A stretch of 64,000 nucleotides of DNA, taken from assembly GCF_002803515.1 (NCBI RefSeq), contig NZ_PHQX01000001.1, positions 3,286,001-3,350,000 of the forward strand. The letters run 5' to 3'. Positions within the stretch are counted from its first letter, which is position 1. Every line of letters begins with the position of its first letter. The notes under the pieces were generated by a model. The model did not search any database and was not told where the DNA came from. It saw nothing but the letters and a program-made list of their open reading frames with translations. The translations under genes and the position numbers were made by a program. Below are positions 26,442 to 34,341 of this stretch, piece by piece. Origin of the DNA: Stenotrophomonas lactitubi (GTDB taxonomy: Bacteria; Pseudomonadota; Gammaproteobacteria; Xanthomonadales; Xanthomonadaceae).

Positions 26442-26863
26442 CGAGCGCCCTGCTCCAACCCGACCAGGGCGACCTTCAGGTAACCGGCACTGCGCAGCGC
26501 ATCCAGCGTCGCCATCAGGTCTCCATAGGAGACGCGCTGATCGGCACGCAGATAGAGACGCTGCGACGTATCGCCATGCGTTGCCGAGCGCAGCGCAGTG
26601 GCGAGGCCATCGCGCACCACCGGCGCCTCGCCCACCCGCAGCGACAGGTCGGCCTGCACGGTCACATACACCGGCGCATTTTCTGTCGGCGTCGCCTGTG
26701 CGCTGCTGGCGGGGAGCTGCACGGGCACCGACACCGTAGCCAACGGCGCGGCCACCATGAAGATGATCAACAGCACCAGCATCACGTCGATGAAGGGCGT
26801 GACATTGATCTCATGGGCTTCTTCCGGGGTGTCATCGCGTCCGGATGCGGTCCTGATCGCCAT
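26438..26863 (-). CDS. exbD: ExbD-type proton channel component
   Basis: 141 residues. A short cytosolic N-terminus, then one transmembrane helix with the essential Asp in INVTPFIDVMLVLLIIFMVA (about residues 20-39), and a periplasmic domain with VYVTVQADLSLRVGE, LYLRADQRVSYGDLMATLDALRSAGY. It works with ExbB and TonB at the inner membrane. It follows exbB by eight bases and overlaps tonB. Confidence 0.94.
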   Translation of the reverse strand: MAIRTASGRDDTPEEAHEINVTPFIDVMLVLLIIFMVAAPLATVSVPVQLPASSAQATPTENAPVYVTVQADLSLRVGEAPVVRDGLATALRSATHGDTSQRLYLRADQRVSYGDLMATLDALRSAGYLKVALVGLEQGAR

Positions 26864-26871
26864 GGCGTGCC

Positions 26872-27615
26872 TCAGTTCACTGCACGCAGCGTGCCTGCCG
26901 GTGCACGGCGTGCAGCCCGATCCAGATCACGCGACACCAGCTGCTGCACAGCTGCGGACAGATCGCCCAGCAGGCCACGCAGGCCCGCCAGCACCCGGGT
27001 GAAGTGGTTGTAGACCAGTACCGCCGGGATCGCTGCGACCAGACCGAGCGCGGTAGCCAGCAGCGCCTCGGCAATGCCTGGCGCAACCACGGCCAGATTG
27101 GTGGTGTTGCTGTGGGCGATGCCGATGAAGCTGTTCATGATGCCCCACACGGTGCCGAACAGGCCCACGAAGGGCGCCACTGCGCCAATGCTGGCAAGCA
27201 CGCCGATGCCACGACGCTGGTTGCGTGCGGACTCCAGTTCCAGACGCTCCAGTCGTGACGCCACCCGCTCCTTGATCCCCTCACGATGATCAAGTTCCTG
27301 CGACAGATGCAGCTCGGTGCGCGCAGCATCCAGCATGGCGACGGCGATGCTCTGTTGCAGTGCGGGCTCGCCGCCTGCGACCGGCAGGCTGGGTGCCGAC
27401 AGCAGCAGGCTTCGCGCGAGGCGCAAGGCGCGCGCCTGCCGGGCCAGTTCCCAGCCCTTGGCCAGCAGCACGGTCCAGGTGGCCAGCGAGGCTACAGCCA
27501 GGGCAATCATCACGCCCTTCACCACCACATCGGCAGCCAGGTACATGCCCCAGGGGGTCAGTGCGGGGGCGGCCATGGGCGCCAGATCAGCAGGCAGCAT
27601 CGTCAGAGGTTCCAT
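26872..27615 (-). CDS. exbB: ExbB-type proton channel component
   Basis: About 247 residues from ATG 27615 (MEPLTMLPADLAPM); an alternative ATG at 27600 would shorten it by five residues. Three membrane helices: about 32-52, a second in ASIGAVAPFVGLFGTVWGIMNSF, and a third in AEALLATALGLVAAIPAVLVYN, with the family Thr and Glu positions of MotA/ExbB proteins. It forms the pentameric proton channel for TonB. The proposed start lies 29 bases inside the end of the DUF454 gene, which suggests coupling. Confidence 0.92.
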   Translation of the reverse strand: MEPLTMLPADLAPMAAPALTPWGMYLAADVVVKGVMIALAVASLATWTVLLAKGWELARQARALRLARSLLLSAPSLPVAGGEPALQQSIAVAMLDAARTELHLSQELDHREGIKERVASRLERLELESARNQRRGIGVLASIGAVAPFVGLFGTVWGIMNSFIGIAHSNTTNLAVVAPGIAEALLATALGLVAAIPAVLVYNHFTRVLAGLRGLLGDLSAAVQQLVSRDLDRAARRAPAGTLRAVN

Positions 27616-28108
27616 TGGAATCGGAAGAGGAGGCGCGACGGCGGGCAGCGCGCGGATCGGCGGCATCGTCCACGCCCACCAGCGGCGAAAGATCGAAACG
27701 TGGCGCCGGTCGACTCAGGACATAGCCGGCACTGACCGCAAAGAACAGGCCAACGCCCAGCAGCAGGCGCCAGGACGGGTGTGCGCCCCAGCAGAACATC
27801 GCAAATCCCACCGCCATGCCCGCGCTGGCAAACGCCTTGCCCTTGCGCGATACCGCGCCCTGCTCACGCCACAGGCGCAGCGACGGGCCGTAGCGCGGAT
27901 GGGAAAGCAGCCGCTGCTCGAACCTGGGTGAACTGCGCGCGAAGCAGCCCACCGCCAGGATCAGGAAGATGGTGGTCGGCATGACTGGCAGCAGCGCGCC
28001 GATCACCCCCAGCGCGACCATCAGCCAGCCGAGCGCGAACCAGAGCCAGCGCATCAATCGCGCGCCAGCGCGCAGTGCAGGGACATCAGGAAAACTCCAC
28101 TTCGACAT
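27587..28108 (-). CDS. DUF454 (YbaN-like) inner-membrane protein
   Basis: About 173 residues from MSKWSFPDVPAL (ATG 28108), overlapping the end of the heme oxygenase gene; a later ATG at 28054 (MRWLWFALGW) would give 155. The core has two to three membrane helices and the DUF454 signatures LLPVMPTTIFLILAVGCFARSSPRF and HPRYGPSLRLWREQGAVSRKGKA. The C-terminal tail is basic and Ser-rich. The family has been found next to heme and iron genes in other bacteria, but its function is unknown. Confidence 0.85.
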   Translation of the reverse strand: MSKWSFPDVPALRAGARLMRWLWFALGWLMVALGVIGALLPVMPTTIFLILAVGCFARSSPRFEQRLLSHPRYGPSLRLWREQGAVSRKGKAFASAGMAVGFAMFCWGAHPSWRLLLGVGLFFAVSAGYVLSRPAPRFDLSPLVGVDDAADPRAARRRASSSDSNGTSDDAAC

Positions 28109-28673
28109 GGCCGTGTACGCTGCGGAACGCGGCATCGGCGGCATCGATCACTTCCTGCTCCTGCGCCGGCGACAGCACCACTGCATCCAGTGCAGCAGTG
28201 AACTCGCGCCAGTGCCGCGCGGCCCCATCAGGATGTGCCGCCAGGTGGCGCGCACCGAAATCACGATCCAGGCCAAGCGCAGCCGCCATCTTGTAGAGCA
28301 CGGTGCCACCCAGGTTGGAGCCTTCAGCAACATACAACCAGCCCAACGCAGTCGGCAGCGGCAGGTCATTCCCGAGCGCGATGATGTCCTCGCCCGGCAG
28401 CGCCTGCTCCAGGTCCTGCAGGTCGCTGCGTACCTGCTGCAGGCGGCGACGTTCAGCCAGGTCCGGCAGCAACGCGTCCAGCGCAGGGCTGGCGTACAAC
28501 GCATCGATGCTGCGGTGGAAGCGGTACTGCACGCGCAGGAAGCGAGCGAAATTGCTGCGGTCGGCAAAGATGTCGCCGGCCATGATGCGCTTGTCGAGAG
28601 CGCCATGGCTGTCGCGGGTGGCGGCCTTCAGCCGCACGCTGCGGCTGTCTTCGAGGGATGTCTGAACGGTCAT
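28086..28673 (-). CDS. Biliverdin-producing heme oxygenase
   Basis: 195 residues, start MTVQTSLEDSRSVRLKAATR. It opens heme to biliverdin, CO and Fe2+, freeing iron. The likely heme-ligand His lies in RDSHGALDKRIM (about residue 24), and the distal helix signature GWLYVAEGSNLGGTVLYKMA is present. ATG 28671-28673 is preferred over an upstream extension that enters the divergent promoter. It leads the set heme oxygenase-DUF454-exbB-exbD-tonB, which supports a role in the use of imported heme. No bacteriophytochrome gene is adjacent, so a bphO role is less likely. Confidence 0.9.
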   Translation of the reverse strand: MTVQTSLEDSRSVRLKAATRDSHGALDKRIMAGDIFADRSNFARFLRVQYRFHRSIDALYASPALDALLPDLAERRRLQQVRSDLQDLEQALPGEDIIALGNDLPLPTALGWLYVAEGSNLGGTVLYKMAAALGLDRDFGARHLAAHPDGAARHWREFTAALDAVVLSPAQEQEVIDAADAAFRSVHGHVEVEFS

Positions 28674-28780
28674 CGGGAGTGCCAGGGAAAGCGTCCCCCT
28701 GTAGACGATCCCGGCGAGGGTTCCCCCAACCCTGCTTGCGTCGATAATGCAGGTTCCTTTCCATTGCCAGGACCCCACCG

Positions 28781-29038
28781 ATGATCACCACCGAACCGCG
28801 CATGACCAACCTGTTCCTGCAGCTGGGTCTGGATGCCAGTGCCGAGGGCATTGCCCGGTTCATCGCCGACCACCAGCTGGCCGCCGGTGTGGAAGTGGCC
28901 GATGCCCCGTACTGGAACGAAGCCCAGCGCCAGTTCCTGGCCGAATCGCTGCAGGCTGATGCAGCCTGGACCACCGTGGTCGACGAACTGAACGAAGCAC
29001 TGCACGAAGCGGCGGTGAAGGCGGCGACCGGGCTGTAA
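28781..29038 (+). CDS. DUF2789 family protein
   Basis: 85 residues, start MITTEPRMTNLFLQLGLDAS. It matches the short DUF2789 family, with GIARFIADHQL and PYWNEAQRQFLAESLQADAAW. Function unknown. It is divergent from the heme oxygenase gene and is the only plus-strand gene within the heme-uptake region. A GATAAT at 28743 is a possible -10 box. Confidence 0.82.
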   Translation: MITTEPRMTNLFLQLGLDASAEGIARFIADHQLAAGVEVADAPYWNEAQRQFLAESLQADAAWTTVVDELNEALHEAAVKAATGL

Positions 29039-29048
29039 TCGCCGGGTG

Positions 29049-29142
29049 GTAGCGCCGGCATGAACCGGCGCTACCGTTGTGTTGCGGGTGATCCGCCGGG
29101 CATGGCCCGGCGCTACCAGTAGATCCACGCCATGCGTGGATG
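29049..29142. repeat. Three REP units after DUF2789
   Basis: GTAGCGCCGGCATGAACCGG unit at 29049-29074, a reverse GCCGGGCATGGCCCGGC unit ending CTAC at 29116, and a SMAG unit starting GTAGATCCACGCC at 29119. They lie between convergent DUF2789 and the heme-receptor gene. Confidence 0.88.
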
Positions 29143-29147
29143 GTTGA

Positions 29148-32063
29148 TCAATACCGCCAGGTAAAGGCCAATCGCGCGGTCCGGCCCGGAGCCGGCATCA
29201 CGCCCAGGGCCAGCGGGTCCAGGTAGTAGCGGTCGGTCACGTTGTCCACGTTCGCTTCCACCGACAGCTGGTCGTTGAAACTCCAGCTCGCGAACAGATC
29301 CACCAGCGTGGTCGGCCGGTACAGCTGCTGGATCGCCGACAACCCGACGTTCCATTCCTTGTCCAGCTTGCTGATCGGGCCAGCGTTGTGGACCACGCGG
29401 GTGCCGAAGGTCAGGCGCTCGTCGAACAGTCGCGAACCCAGGGTCAGGTTGACCATGTAGCGCGGCGGGTTCTGGGTGTTGCTGTAGGAACCTTCGAAGC
29501 CACCATCCACGCAGTCCGGCGTGCCGATCAGTTCCTCGATCCTGCGCTGGACGCCGTACGCGCGGCGTTCGGCAGCGATGTCCGGCGCGCAGGTCTTGGC
29601 CTTGAAGTAGTAGTGCGCCGACAGATCGGCAAACACCTTGCCGCTGTCATAGCTGGACTGGAACTCCATGCCCGACACCTTGAAGCGGTCGACGTTGCGG
29701 ATCAGGCCGGCCGACAACGTGCGGTAGTCGCGGGTGATCAGGTCATCGATGCGGGTATCGAAGTACGCCAGCTTCAGCGCCAGGCGGTCACCGGCAGTGA
29801 ACAGGTCGTGCTGGATCGTACTGGCGCCCAGTTCCCAGCTGTGCGCGCGCTCGGGCTTGAGTTCGTCCACCGGCTTGGCCGCAGTGAACAGGCCGAGCGT
29901 GGTCTCGAACAGGCTCGGCAGCTTGGTGCCTTCGGCGTACTTCAGGTAGACCATGCTGTCTTCGCTGAAACGGAAGGCCACGCTGGCGGTCGGCGAGAAT
30001 GCGCTGTCACGGCGGCGGATCGGCTGCGACCAGGTCCAGCTCACCGGCACTTTCAGATCCTCTGCAGCATCGGCGTCATAGAAGTTCCAGCCACCGATGT
30101 CGCCGACGGTGCCCTTCTTGTACGGCGAGGCCAGCAGCGACGCCTGGGTGAAGTTGCCGTTCGCGTCGGGATACCAGTTCAGCAGCGCGATGCGCTTGGC
30201 CCGCCACGACGGCAGCTTGGGATTGCCGTTGAGCAGCTCGGTGTAGCGGTACTGGCCCTGGACTTCGTATCCGTCCGGCGTGGCCAGGCGATTGCGGTCA
30301 TGCACGTCCACGCGGTTCCAGCGCCCGCCCAGCAGCATCTCCCAGTGTTCGTCCGGCGCCCACTTCAGCGACGCCACCGCGCTGTATTCCTTGCGCTCGG
30401 CATTGCGCAGGAAGCGGTTGTTGACCAGGTCGTCGTGCATGATCGGGCCGGAGCTGCCCGGGGCGATGTCTTCATCGCTGTAGGACAGGCCGTAGTCGAG
30501 GGTGAAGCGGCCGGCACTGCTGTCGAACACCGACGTATTGCTGGCGTCCAGACCGAAGCGTTTCTGCCGCAACGGGTTGCGGTAGGCATCCTTGTAGCCG
30601 GGATTGCCGCTGAAGCTGGGCGCGTCGTACCACTCGGTACGGCGGTCGAAGTACCACGGGGTAATGCCGGTCAGGCTGTTGTACATCACGCTGTCGGCGT
30701 CGGTGTACCACGCGTTGACGCGCAGGTCGATCAGCTCGCTGTCCGGGTTGAACCGGTAGCGCAGGCTGTAGCTGTCCATGTCGACATGGCCCGGGTCCCA
30801 CTGCGGCACGCGGTCGCGGTCGACGCGGATGATCTGCGAGGCCATGATCTCGCCAGCGGTGCCTTCATAGCGCCGATAGCCCGCTTCCAGTGTCTGCGCG
30901 TCGTCGATGCGCCAGGTGCCCTTGAGCAGGGTCGATTTCGAACGCGAGGACGTGTTGAACACTTCGGTGCGCGGCGGATTCAGCGGGGCCAGGGTGCGAC
31001 GGGTCTGCGGGAAATCGTCGTAGCCCTTGCTGCCGGAGAAGTAATTGCCGTTGTCTCGGTACGCATAGGCGGCCACCAGGTCGAAGCGATCCCAGTGCCC
31101 GGCGGCGGCCACGTTGAAGAACTGGCTGCCGGTGGCGCTGCGATCGCTGCGCGGCACGGCCTCGTAGCCGGGCAGGTTGTTGGCGCTGCCGTTGGCCAGT
31201 CCCCCGCGCAAGCGTACGCCGACATCGCGCCCCTCGCGCAGCACGTCATCGACATTCAGGGTTTCCATTTCGACCACGCCACCGATACCGCCGGAGGCAT
31301 TGGCCTGCAGGCTCGGGCCCTTGGTGATGGTCAGCCGCGAGATCAGGTCGGGGTCGAGGTAGGTGCGCTGCGACTGGCCGGCATAGCCACGGTAGGTGTC
31401 CATGCTGGACTGGCCACCGTCGATGATGACCGGCACCCGGCTCTGGCCCTGGATCCCGCGGATGTTCACGTCGAAGCCGTTGCCCACACGGGGATCGCCC
31501 GCAGTAACACCGGCCACGCCCTTGACGATGTCGCCGTTGGAGGTGCCGCGGAACCGCTCCAGTGCGACGCGGCCGATGCTGGTGGTCGAACCCACGCTGC
31601 GGTAGCTGTCGAGCAGGCGTGCTTCATCGCTGGCCGCGCCGCCCTGCACGCGGTCTCCGGCCACGCTGAGGGTATCGGTGACGATCACACCGCCAATCTG
31701 GCCCGCCGCAGCGACCTCCAGCGTCACCGCATCGGCGCTTACCCGGCGCACGCTCAGGCCACTGCCGCGCAGCAGACGTGCTAGGGCCTCGTCGGCTGAC
31801 AGCGTGCCGCTGACCGGTTGCGAGATCACGCCCTTGGCCAGCGTGCTCGGATAGACCACCTGCACACCGGACTGGCGCATGTAGGCGCGCAGTGCATCGT
31901 CCAGCGGTTGGTCGGGAATATCGAAGTGCTGTACCGCAGCCGGGCCAGCGGTGCTGGACTGCGCCATCACGGTGGGGGTGGCGGTTGCCAGGCCGGCGGC
32001 CAGCAGCGCGATGCACAGACGGGACGGGCGCGGTGAGCGGCCCGGGCGGCGGAATTCGTACAT
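29148..32063 (-). CDS. TonB-dependent outer-membrane receptor with STN signalling domain, probable heme/hemoprotein receptor
   Basis: 971 residues. Signal peptide at about 1-35 (ending VMAQ), STN secretin/TonB short domain at about 45-115 (FDIPDQPLDDALRAYMRQSG), TonB box DTLSV at 130-134, plug domain about 150-265 (GVTAGDPRVGNGFDVNIRGI, TKGPSLQANASGGIGGVVEM), then a beta-barrel ending in FTWRY with a terminal aromatic. YLKYAEGTKLPSLFETTLGLF resembles the heme/hemoglobin receptor branch. An ECF sigma and FecR gene directly upstream fit a trans-envelope signalling receptor of the Has/Fec type. The substrate (heme) is inferred from context. Confidence 0.88.
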   Translation of the reverse strand: MYEFRRPGRSPRPSRLCIALLAAGLATATPTVMAQSSTAGPAAVQHFDIPDQPLDDALRAYMRQSGVQVVYPSTLAKGVISQPVSGTLSADEALARLLRGSGLSVRRVSADAVTLEVAAAGQIGGVIVTDTLSVAGDRVQGGAASDEARLLDSYRSVGSTTSIGRVALERFRGTSNGDIVKGVAGVTAGDPRVGNGFDVNIRGIQGQSRVPVIIDGGQSSMDTYRGYAGQSQRTYLDPDLISRLTITKGPSLQANASGGIGGVVEMETLNVDDVLREGRDVGVRLRGGLANGSANNLPGYEAVPRSDRSATGSQFFNVAAAGHWDRFDLVAAYAYRDNGNYFSGSKGYDDFPQTRRTLAPLNPPRTEVFNTSSRSKSTLLKGTWRIDDAQTLEAGYRRYEGTAGEIMASQIIRVDRDRVPQWDPGHVDMDSYSLRYRFNPDSELIDLRVNAWYTDADSVMYNSLTGITPWYFDRRTEWYDAPSFSGNPGYKDAYRNPLRQKRFGLDASNTSVFDSSAGRFTLDYGLSYSDEDIAPGSSGPIMHDDLVNNRFLRNAERKEYSAVASLKWAPDEHWEMLLGGRWNRVDVHDRNRLATPDGYEVQGQYRYTELLNGNPKLPSWRAKRIALLNWYPDANGNFTQASLLASPYKKGTVGDIGGWNFYDADAAEDLKVPVSWTWSQPIRRRDSAFSPTASVAFRFSEDSMVYLKYAEGTKLPSLFETTLGLFTAAKPVDELKPERAHSWELGASTIQHDLFTAGDRLALKLAYFDTRIDDLITRDYRTLSAGLIRNVDRFKVSGMEFQSSYDSGKVFADLSAHYYFKAKTCAPDIAAERRAYGVQRRIEELIGTPDCVDGGFEGSYSNTQNPPRYMVNLTLGSRLFDERLTFGTRVVHNAGPISKLDKEWNVGLSAIQQLYRPTTLVDLFASWSFNDQLSVEANVDNVTDRYYLDPLALGVMPAPGRTARLAFTWRY

Positions 32064-32231
32064 GGGGGAACCTGTCAGAGGAGCGTGGCCGCGGGCGCGG
32101 CATCATCCGCGCATGCGCGGACCCAACGACGTACGTGGCGGCGGCGGGTACGTTCGTGGATGAGACGCGTGGCGGCGTGCGATCCCCAAGACGGATGCGA
32201 TGCAGCCGCTGCATCCGCGGATGGCGTGGCG

Positions 32232-33173
32232 TTACCGGTGGACGATTGCCACACCCAGTGGCAGGCGGGTGACCTGCAGGCCGGCGGTGGCCGCCAGCGC
32301 GTCCAGTGCCTGCTCCGGATGATCGACGCGCAGCGCCGCGCTGACGGCTGGAAGCGCCTGGAGATTGCCGCGCACGAACGTAGGCCCTGCGCGATAGCGA
32401 CCGACCTCGTGCACGGCATCGGTCACGCTGGCCTGCTCCAGCAGCAGCTCGCCCTGTCGCCAGGCACCGACGCTGTCTGCGGCAACGTCGGTCAGGCGCT
32501 GCACGCTTCGATGCTCGCCATAGCCCGCACGTTGCCCCACCTGCAGATAGGTCCAGCCGCCATCGACCGGACTGGCCACGCGTACGCGGCCCTGTCCGAC
32601 TTCGGTCTCCACCCCGGCGGCAACGTGGGCGACCGTGAATGCGGTGGAGATGTCTTCCACCACACCGTTGCCAGCCGCGACGCTGAAGCGCCTCTGCGCA
32701 TCAGGCGCCACATAGAACCAGGCACGGCCACGCAGCAGTTCAATGCGACGACGCTGGTCATCGAAGTGCACGGCGATCGCACTGTCGGCATCGAGCACGG
32801 CACGGCTGCCATCGGGCAGATGCACATCCTGCACGCGGTGGTCGCTGCGATGATCCGCCTGCAGGCGCAGCCAGGTATCGGGCCAGACCACCAGCATTGC
32901 CAGCGCAGCGGCGGTGGCCATGGCCCAACGCAGCCGCCGCGGGCGACGCGCAGCCTGCCTGCGTTCGATGGCGACCGGACGCGGACCCACACTGCGCCAC
33001 AGCATGCGCTCATGCTCGAATGAACGCCGATTCGCAGGCTCGGCCAACCAGCGCTCGAACGCATCCATGCGCGCGTCGCTGATATCGCCGGACGCCAGGC
33101 ACACGATCCAGTCCCTGGCCTGTTCGGCCACGGCCTCATCGGCGGTGCTGCGGGGTGTCGGGGGCGGGCTCAT
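32232..33173 (-). CDS. FecR-type anti-sigma regulator
   Basis: 313 residues. N-terminal DUF4880-like cytosolic domain (RDWIVCLASGDISDARMDAFERWLAEPANRRSFE-type region, about 18-55), one transmembrane helix (about 82-99, MATAAALAMLVVWP) and a periplasmic FecR domain (VHLPDGSRAVLDADSAIAV, about 119-137). It passes the receptor signal to the sigma factor at 33277. The C-terminal part (DHPEQALDALAATAGLQVTRL) looks STN-like, the part that contacts the receptor. Located between sigma and receptor genes, same strand. Confidence 0.92.
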   Translation of the reverse strand: MSPPPTPRSTADEAVAEQARDWIVCLASGDISDARMDAFERWLAEPANRRSFEHERMLWRSVGPRPVAIERRQAARRPRRLRWAMATAAALAMLVVWPDTWLRLQADHRSDHRVQDVHLPDGSRAVLDADSAIAVHFDDQRRRIELLRGRAWFYVAPDAQRRFSVAAGNGVVEDISTAFTVAHVAAGVETEVGQGRVRVASPVDGGWTYLQVGQRAGYGEHRSVQRLTDVAADSVGAWRQGELLLEQASVTDAVHEVGRYRAGPTFVRGNLQALPAVSAALRVDHPEQALDALAATAGLQVTRLPLGVAIVHR

Positions 33174-33276
33174 CGGCTGGCGGGGGACACGATCAGAGGT
33201 GGGCGGAAGGACTAGACCGCATGGGCGGCCTGCGAATCAAGACGCACGGCGGGTGTGCGCCCCCAAGCCGGATCGT

Positions 33277-33777
33277 TCATCGACCGCTGCGTGCCCAGGC
33301 AAGCCGCTGCAGCGCAGTGCGTACGTGGTTCTCCACCGTGGTCACCGACACCCCGAGGCGTCGGGCGATGTCGGCCTGGGTCAGGCCCTGCAGGCGATTG
33401 AGATGGAAGATGGTACGCGTCGGCTCGGGCAGGTGGCCGGCGGCATCGAGCACGCGCTGCAACTCATCCTGCACCATCACCTGCTCCTCCGTGGAGATCT
33501 GCTCGTCCTCCTGCCACAGGTAGTGCTCGGCCAGCAGGCGGTTGCGCCGCGTCGATTCGCGGCCATGGTCGGTGGCGAGGTTGATGGCCAGTCGATAGAG
33601 ATAGGCGCGCGGATTGTCGATGCTCTGGCTGCTGTCGACCCCGCGCGCCTTGAACCAGACCGCCTGGATCACGTCTTCCGCCCCGCTGTCGCCACCGAGA
33701 ATGCGCTGCACGCGCCGCAGCAGTGCCGATCGTTCGCGGATCAGCAGTTCGGTCAGGGTGACGGCGTTGGAGGACAT
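33277..33777 (-). CDS. ECF sigma factor, FecI-like
   Basis: 166 residues. Region 2 covers about 10-80 (RRVQRILGGDSGAEDVIQAVWFKA, YLYRLAINLATDH) and region 4 about 105-160 (LPEPTRTIFHLNRLQGLTQADIARRLGVSVTTVENHV). No extra domains. It should direct RNA polymerase to the heme receptor promoter when FecR relays binding. ATG 33775-33777 starts MSSNAVTLTELL. A C13 tract and a Fur-like palindrome lie 45-86 bases upstream. Confidence 0.93.
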   Translation of the reverse strand: MSSNAVTLTELLIRERSALLRRVQRILGGDSGAEDVIQAVWFKARGVDSSQSIDNPRAYLYRLAINLATDHGRESTRRNRLLAEHYLWQEDEQISTEEQVMVQDELQRVLDAAGHLPEPTRTIFHLNRLQGLTQADIARRLGVSVTTVENHVRTALQRLAWARSGR

Positions 33778-33821
33778 GCGCGGCGACGGGACAGACGGGG
33801 GCGGCGCGCATGCTACTCCGT

Positions 33822-33848
33822 TAATGCGAATAAATCACGTTTGCATTA
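33822..33848. promoter_or_regulatory. Fur-box-like inverted repeat upstream of the ECF sigma gene
   Basis: TAATGCGAA (33822-33830) and TTTGCATTA (33840-33848) are inverted with eight of nine matches around an AT-rich nine-base spacer. AT-rich palindromes with AATG/CATT ends resemble Fur boxes, and Fur control of FecI-type sigma genes is common. Not diagnostic by itself. Confidence 0.45.
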
Positions 33849-33850
33849 CG

Positions 33851-33863
33851 CCCCCCCCCCCCC
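33851..33863. repeat. Homopolymeric C13 tract
   Basis: Thirteen consecutive Cs (G on the sigma-gene strand) lie 74 bases before the ECF sigma start and five bases after the stop of the upstream gene. A tract of this length is prone to slippage in replication. It is the longest mononucleotide run noticed in the window. Confidence 0.95.
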
Positions 33864-33867
33864 TGCG

Positions 33868-34341
33868 TCAGAGACAGTCTGTCAGGCCGTCATAGACGCT
33901 CGTGGTCGTGCCGGGCAACGGGGCATCAATCGCCTCATGCCCGGAAACCTGCCAGACCTGCAGCAGCTCCTCCAGCCGGGTTGCAGGCGCCAGCGGCAGC
34001 GTGCAGGCGTAGGTGCCATGGTCGACATCGATCCGGCCGTCCTTCTGCACCCAGGTTTCGCTGCCAGCGAAGGTCCAGACGCAGCTGGCGACCACGCCTG
34101 TCGCGCGCTCCACCGAGCAGCGCAGGCGCATGGCCCACAGGTTGTAGTACTGCCCCTCGCAGAACGTGTCGCCACAGATATCATCGAACCCGCGCACCAG
34201 CATCCGCTCGGCAGCGAGGAAGCGCTCCCGGCCGGTCGCGGGATCGGGATAGTCACGGGCGTCCACGAACGCCGGCGCCGCCTGCGCGGTTCCGGCCAGC
34301 AGCAGACCACAGAGCAGCCATCGTCCCGGGAAAGCACGCAT
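33868..34341 (-). CDS. Exported Cys-rich protein, paralog 2 of a tandem pair
   Basis: 157 residues from MRAFPGRWLLCGLLLAGTAQAA, a signal peptide with cleavage near residue 21. The mature part shares with its upstream neighbour the core FDDICGDTFCEGQYYN, RCSVERATGVVASCVW, a later Cys in YACTLPL, and the end DAPLPG...LTDCL. Six shared cysteines suggest three disulfides. No named family recognised. Its ATG overlaps the neighbour's stop by one base (TGATG). It precedes the sigma gene on the same strand by 90 bases. Confidence 0.78.
   Translation of the reverse strand: MRAFPGRWLLCGLLLAGTAQAAPAFVDARDYPDPATGRERFLAAERMLVRGFDDICGDTFCEGQYYNLWAMRLRCSVERATGVVASCVWTFAGSETWVQKDGRIDVDHGTYACTLPLAPATRLEELLQVWQVSGHEAIDAPLPGTTTSVYDGLTDCL

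Noticed and set aside
29388..31784. Very long plus-strand open frame opposite the heme receptor
   Set aside because: It is a mirror frame caused by high GC and third-codon bias; composition (His, Gln, Val, Arg rich) is not protein-like and the receptor on the other strand is unequivocal.
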